Shown here one piece after another: positions 59,776-64,000 of a stretch of DNA of 64,000 nucleotides. The notes under the pieces were generated by a model that saw nothing but the letters and a program-made list of their open reading frames with translations, was not told where the DNA came from and ran no database searches. The first letter of the stretch is position 1. Each line of letters starts with the position of its first letter. The position numbers were made by a program, and so were the translations under genes. This DNA comes from Talpa occidentalis (taxonomy: Eukaryota > Chordata > Mammalia > Eulipotyphla > Talpidae): the NCBI RefSeq assembly GCF_014898055.3, contig NW_023603184.1, positions 116,054,615-116,118,614 of the forward strand, read 5' to 3'.

Positions 59776-60363
59776 TTTTTTTAAACACAATTTTTATTTT
59801 CTACTATGTATTTTGAATCAATATAGTACCTTCTATCTTAAGACCATTAGAGGGATTAAATTTGAATTATTGTAAAACACTTAGCAGCCTATTTAGAACA
59901 TAAATATTAGAACAATAATTTTTAGCTCTCATTGTTAAGCTACCCCAAATATATTTTAAATATTCTCTAAGAACCAAAATTATTTTATGTAATATCTTTA
60001 GGATATGTCATTAAAGTATAAACCAATGTGTTAGGTGTTTTCAAGCATTGGCAAGAAATATTTTCAGGTTGACTTTAAAAACTGAAAGTTGATACTAATA
60101 ACTTTGAAAACAAGTATAAATGATACCAATGCCAACATTAATGTTTCTTTCAGAAGAACTCTTAAATGTGTATGTATAAAAGTACATGCTCTGTGAACCA
60201 ACTATATATTATTTCAAGATAGAAAAATTTGACCACAAGTAACAGGAAAGTAGTTATTACATTAGGGAATAATTAAATACATGTGGCATTAGTAAAGTAT
60301 GGAATTATTATGCAATCTTTGGGTAATCCAGGAAGTATTTAGACACCTAGAAAAGTTCTTTTT

Positions 60364-60660
60364 TTTTTTCACCAGGAATTTCCCCTCTATTTTTTTTTAA
60401 AGATTCATTTATATATGCTTACAAGAGCTGGGGTACAGGCCAGAGATGTGGGAGGGTTAGAGGATTCACCAGAGACAGTGGGGAACAGAATCAGGCAGAC
60501 TAACTGAAATACACTGCTGAGGGGAGCAGTGGGTGAGACAGGAGAGGTATACTTTGCCATGTGGGTTGCTCCCTGGCTGGCCAGGGATTGAACTCATGCT
60601 GCAGAGGCTGTGGATTGCTTCATAGTACAGTGCTTAACCCCTTGTGCCACCAGGGAGGCC
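60364..60660 (-). mobile_element. tRNA-derived SINE, subfamily B, with extra sequence beyond its tail
   Basis: Reverse copy (head ttgtgccaccagggaggcc at right). Exact 18-bp target repeat cctagaaaagttcttttt at 60346-60363 and 60661-60678. Between the left target repeat with its T run and the SINE's own T-rich tail (about 60390) lies about 20 bp of foreign sequence (60371-60389). Confidence 0.9.
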
Positions 60661-61284
60661 CCTAGAAAAGTTCTTTTTAATAGTATGAAAATAATTTTAA
60701 ATAGGCTGTAAGACAGTTTATTATACATAAATCATATGTACAATTTTTTTTTCCTGAGAATATTGTCATTTATCTGTGACTAGTCCAGAATTTCCTAAAT
60801 TCCGACTTAAAAAAAAAATGTGTTCACTTCTTCTTTTCTCTCAATTTTTTTCTCATGCTTTCTTGCAATACAGGTAAAATTCTTCCAGACACACACATAC
60901 CTCTCCCTCCCATTTAATAAGTAGTGAAGGATGGGGAAGAGGTTGATGTGCTTTAGATCTATAGTCCTTACATCATCACTATAATATTTATGATGATATT
61001 CAGAGTAATGAAACGTGTCAGTTTCTGTGTCAGAGCCACCAGAAAATGAAGACATTTTAATAGGTTCATTTATAATTTGTTTACTTGTAATCTTTTCAGT
61101 GGCTAGGAAGACATTCCTTTCTTAAGTTTAAGTTTGTGTAATTGTTAATTATAGTATCTTACTGTTATACTGGCTTAATTAAGATGTTAATTTTTTATGG
61201 TAAGATTTTTATTCTTGTAGACTGTGGCTTGTGACATTTAATCTGTAAAGCTTAGGTCACTTTAGAAATAAAAACTGCAGCTGC

Positions 61285-61485
61285 CATCAACTGTTTACTT
61301 ACTCTGCCAGGCAGTACTCTAAAAGGTATTGACTATATTGTACACACTTACCTTTTCTCATATGGAGAAAATCACAGAAGTATTAATTTTGCCGAGGTTA
61401 CTCAGTAAAATATTATAGTTAGGATTCAAAAACTTTTGCATTAATCTCTACTGTCTAGTACTTAATTGCTCTCTTAACCACATTT
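61285..61485 (+). mobile_element. MIR-type fragment
   Basis: tctgccaggcagtactctaa, gccgaggttactcagtaaaa and ttaggattcaaaaacttttg follow the MIR order; diverged. Confidence 0.5.
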
Positions 61486-61922
61486 TATAATCATTTTAGC
61501 CATTTGAATGTTAAGTATAGTTATCATATTAAAAAAAAATAGTGACTGCTATGTTAAAATTTGCTGACGTCTACATTTAGTATAGGGTTATTATATTAGA
61601 CTGTACCAGAAGTTATCACCATAACAGATTGACTATGTATTGGTGCCACTGGAGATGGTAATCAGGATTTTAAAACCTGAGGTTAAAAAGCATATGTATT
61701 CAGTAATGAATCGTTTTTTTACTTGTTTACAGCACTGTCAGTTTGACTTTGATGAATCAGCTTTTTTTTTTTTTACCATGGTAGGTAGTCTTGATGCGTA
61801 GATCAATGCAGCTGTAGTCTGGTTCAATTATTAATAATACAGGTAAAATCCATTAGAATGTAGTTAAAATCTGTTGCAATGTCCATATTAGGATTAATTT
61901 TGTTTTCTTTTCCCCCCTTTAG

Positions 61923-62019
61923 TAAAATAAAACAGGGTCTGTTACCTAGCTTGGAAGATTTGCTGTTCTATACAATTGCAGAAGGACAAGAGAAAATACC
62001 TGTCCATAAATTTATTACA
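61923..62019 (+). CDS. GLS: GLS coding exon 2
   Basis: Internal exon of 97 bases between a polypyrimidine tract with AG (61921-61922) and a donor read as gtaagt from 62020. Its first base completes the split Asn codon begun by the last two bases of exon 1. It then encodes 32 residues, [14 protein letters not shown] to KFIT, highly conserved in mammalian glutaminase. This region belongs to the N-terminal helical, EF-hand-like part of GLS that precedes the catalytic domain. Phase is preserved on both sides: it enters in phase 2 and leaves at a codon boundary. The exon is too short to stand out as an open frame and was found by its protein match. Confidence 0.96.
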
Positions 62020-62376
62020 GTAAGTTTTTACATCTTTCCACCTTAATATTTAAAAACATCAGTAATATTGAAATAATACAGTAATATTGAAATGTAGTCT
62101 TAAAGGTCATCTGATAGGTAGATTCTGACTGACACTGTTGCTCTTACTATGTTTTCAAATTTTCATCATGCTCATTTCAAGGTAATCAATGAAAGAACAT
62201 GAAAGAAACAATGAGAAACTTGTCCACACAGTGGGTAATAGACACACTGAAATGCCATATACATATTCAGGTTTTGGGTAGAAGTTTTTATATACAGGAA
62301 TAAAAACATGTAGTTGGAATAAGCATATACATTATTTGCACTATATATTTACAGACTCTTATTTTTTTAAAAACAG
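62020..62376 (+). other. GLS: GLS intron 2
   Basis: Short 357-bp AT-rich intron between gtaagt and ttttttaaaaacag. No repeat is recognised apart from a local tandem echo (taatattgaaat) near 62063-62094. Confidence 0.9.
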
Positions 62377-62498
62377 GCACTCAAATCTACAGGATTGCGA
62401 ACGTCTGATCCCAGGTTGAAAGAGTGTATGGATATGTTAAGATTAACTCTTCAAACAACATCAGATGGTGTCATGCTAGACAAAGATCTTTTTAAAAA
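62377..62498 (+). CDS. GLS: GLS coding exon 3 (gene continues beyond the window)
   Basis: Exon of 122 bases, preceded by a T-rich tract and acceptor aaacag. It encodes 40 residues beginning ALKSTGLRTSDPRL and ending MLDKDLFK, followed by two bases of a split codon. It begins at a codon boundary, so exon 2 joins cleanly. The donor is gtaaaa (62499), weaker than consensus at +5/+6 but with the invariant GT. The match to GLS is essentially complete. The remaining exons, including the serine-dependent glutaminase domain, the ankyrin repeats and the KGA/GAC alternative 3' ends, are not in this window; no further GLS exon is visible up to 64000. Confidence 0.96.
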
Positions 62499-64000
62499 GT
62501 AAAAATTTCTGCCAAACCTTTAATGGTGATTTGCTATGCTATATGGTGATTAAAAAAAAAAAAATGCATCTTTGAAGGCCAGTGCTTCCTGTTTAACTGG
62601 AAAAAATGGTGGGGGGTGGGATTTATAAGCACCGTAGTTCGAAGATCTACATTAAAGTTCTATAATACACAAATAAATAAAGAATATACATCTATAATAC
62701 ACAAATAAAGTAAGAGTATAAGAGTATATAAATAAATAAAGAGTAATTTTAGAAATTGTCTAAAGATAATGTAGACATGTGGAGGTTTCCAATTTACAGT
62801 ACCTGGAGATGGCATTCAGTTTGCTTAGAACACACTCCTTGTCCTACCATGGCTTAAATAGATCTCCAATTCATATGTATGTCTTACAGGCTTTCTCAGC
62901 ATGCTCCGTTTCTTTCTTTAGATCACACCATAAAATGAGAAGGCTTCAGACAACTGTATTTTTAGATTTATTTATCTCCATTGTGTATTTTTCTCCTCAT
63001 CAGACTTAGTACATAGACTTTTGTTTATTTTCATTTTTCTCAAAATATTTAAAAACTGAAGACAACCTTGGAGATTAATGCCTTAATTTGGTTGAATGAG
63101 AATATTTATTTTGACTTTCCTGTATTCCCATATCTGTTCATTATCTTCATTTGGGCGTTCCTACATCAGGTCATTACTTGATGTTATGGACAGCATGTTT
63201 GTGATTATCTCAGAATGTAAATAGTACTTTAAACAACTATTAACTATTTAGGAAAACTAGTATAATAGTATAAATACTTTTAAGACATTGCCTTTTTCCA
63301 GACCACAGGTTTAGGTTGCGATAGATCCAAAGAATTCTAGGATCCACCTTGAAAGTTTATTTGTATGTAGTGTTTTTATTTATTTTTTTGAAGATTTGTT
63401 CTAGATATCTCCTGGAAATATCCTAGAATATTAAGTCATCTGAAGGTATAGGTATTTAACTGAGATCCTTTAAAGTTACCTGGCATGTTTTGAAGCACTG
63501 CTGACAGTTCTGAATTCTTACCTTTTTTCCACAATGTTCCTCATTCATTTTAAATTAGCAGACCTTAAAGTGTAGATCCTGGATCAATGTTGGAATCAGT
63601 GTAGGAATTTTGAGTCTTCAGAACCTCTTTGTGGAAAGAAGAAAATAATTTCTAGTTAGCTATGCCTTTGCAGAAAGGATTATTTTTAGTGTTCACAAAC
63701 TAATTTTGCAAAGTATTGGTTTGTCAGAAAAGTCATGATGCATTTTTTTCCTACGTTTTTCAGAGAAAAAATATGTCATGATTTTCCGACAACCCAGTAG
63801 TATTATCGATTGTTATGCTTTTTGAGCATATCTGAGAATGAATTTATCAGAGAGATGTTGATAATAAGTATGAGTAATACTTCAGAATTTTAAATGAAAG
63901 CTGTATTACAGTATCGCTTAAGTTTTTTTGTGTGTGTGCTTTATAGATAGGCTGCTGTATTTAGATGGGATTAAAAGTAATTTAAATGCACTGATTACAA
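62499..64000 (+). other. GLS: Start of GLS intron 3
   Basis: AT-rich intronic sequence after the exon 3 donor. It includes an A/T-rich stretch with repeated ataaataaagagta-like units at 62660-62745. No further exon or clear mobile element is seen before the window ends. Confidence 0.8.

Larger units (their letters stand above)
47181..61922 (+). other. GLS: GLS intron 1
   Basis: Intron of 14,742 bp between the exon 1 donor (gtgagt) and the exon 2 acceptor (cccccctttag). The first 450 bp remain CpG-island sequence. The rest is AT-rich and holds an old L1 piece (50700-50860), a tandem duplication with an L1 and a SINE (51998-53056), SINE bodies at 54504, 57350, 58128, 58405, 58897 and 60364, and MIR pieces near 59690 and 61290. 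No coding exon was recognised inside it. Confidence 0.9.

Overview
The window is eutherian mammal nuclear DNA. It carries one protein-coding gene, the first three coding exons of GLS (kidney-type mitochondrial glutaminase) on the + strand, plus about 46 kb of its 5' intergenic flank. The eutherian assignment rests on MIR and LINE-2 fragments, an MLT1 LTR, L1 3' ends of MA/MB type and a Tigger transposon. No Alu, B1, carnivore Can-SINE, Bov-B/Bov-tA, equine ERE or AfroSINE was recognised. The dominant young repeat is instead a tRNA-derived SINE of about 270 bp (about 21 copies) that I cannot tie to a named family. The species is therefore unidentified; a laurasiatherian is my guess, not an observation.

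Layout. 1-46000: gene-poor flank. It holds an MLT1 LTR, three solo LTRs with intact target duplications (2943-3409, 5033-5456, 9367-9805), a dead endogenous-retrovirus reverse transcriptase remnant (about 11560-12330), ancient L2/MIR/L1 pieces, a Tigger DNA transposon end (about 31030-31670) and SINE copies throughout. 46010-47640: a CpG island with two CCAAT boxes and two GC boxes, then GLS exon 1 (coding 46771-47180). 47181-61922: GLS intron 1, with a 5'-truncated L1 and seven SINE bodies. 61923-62019 and 62377-62498: coding exons 2 and 3. The three exons join in phase to 209 residues, from the mitochondrial targeting sequence into the N-terminal regulatory region. The catalytic domain lies beyond the window.

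The most informative non-genic signal is retroposon archaeology. The SINE has two subfamilies, called A and B here, with the A/B boxes of a Pol III promoter and AATAAA plus TCTT tails. Several copies record unusual events: a head-only copy with a perfect target duplication, a copy with an apparent 3' transduction, a B element hit by an A element, a rearranged inverted composite, and a SINE placed at the junction of a tandem duplication of an L1 5' end. There is no CRISPR array, operon or other prokaryote-type system, and I found no evidence of an undescribed multi-gene system.
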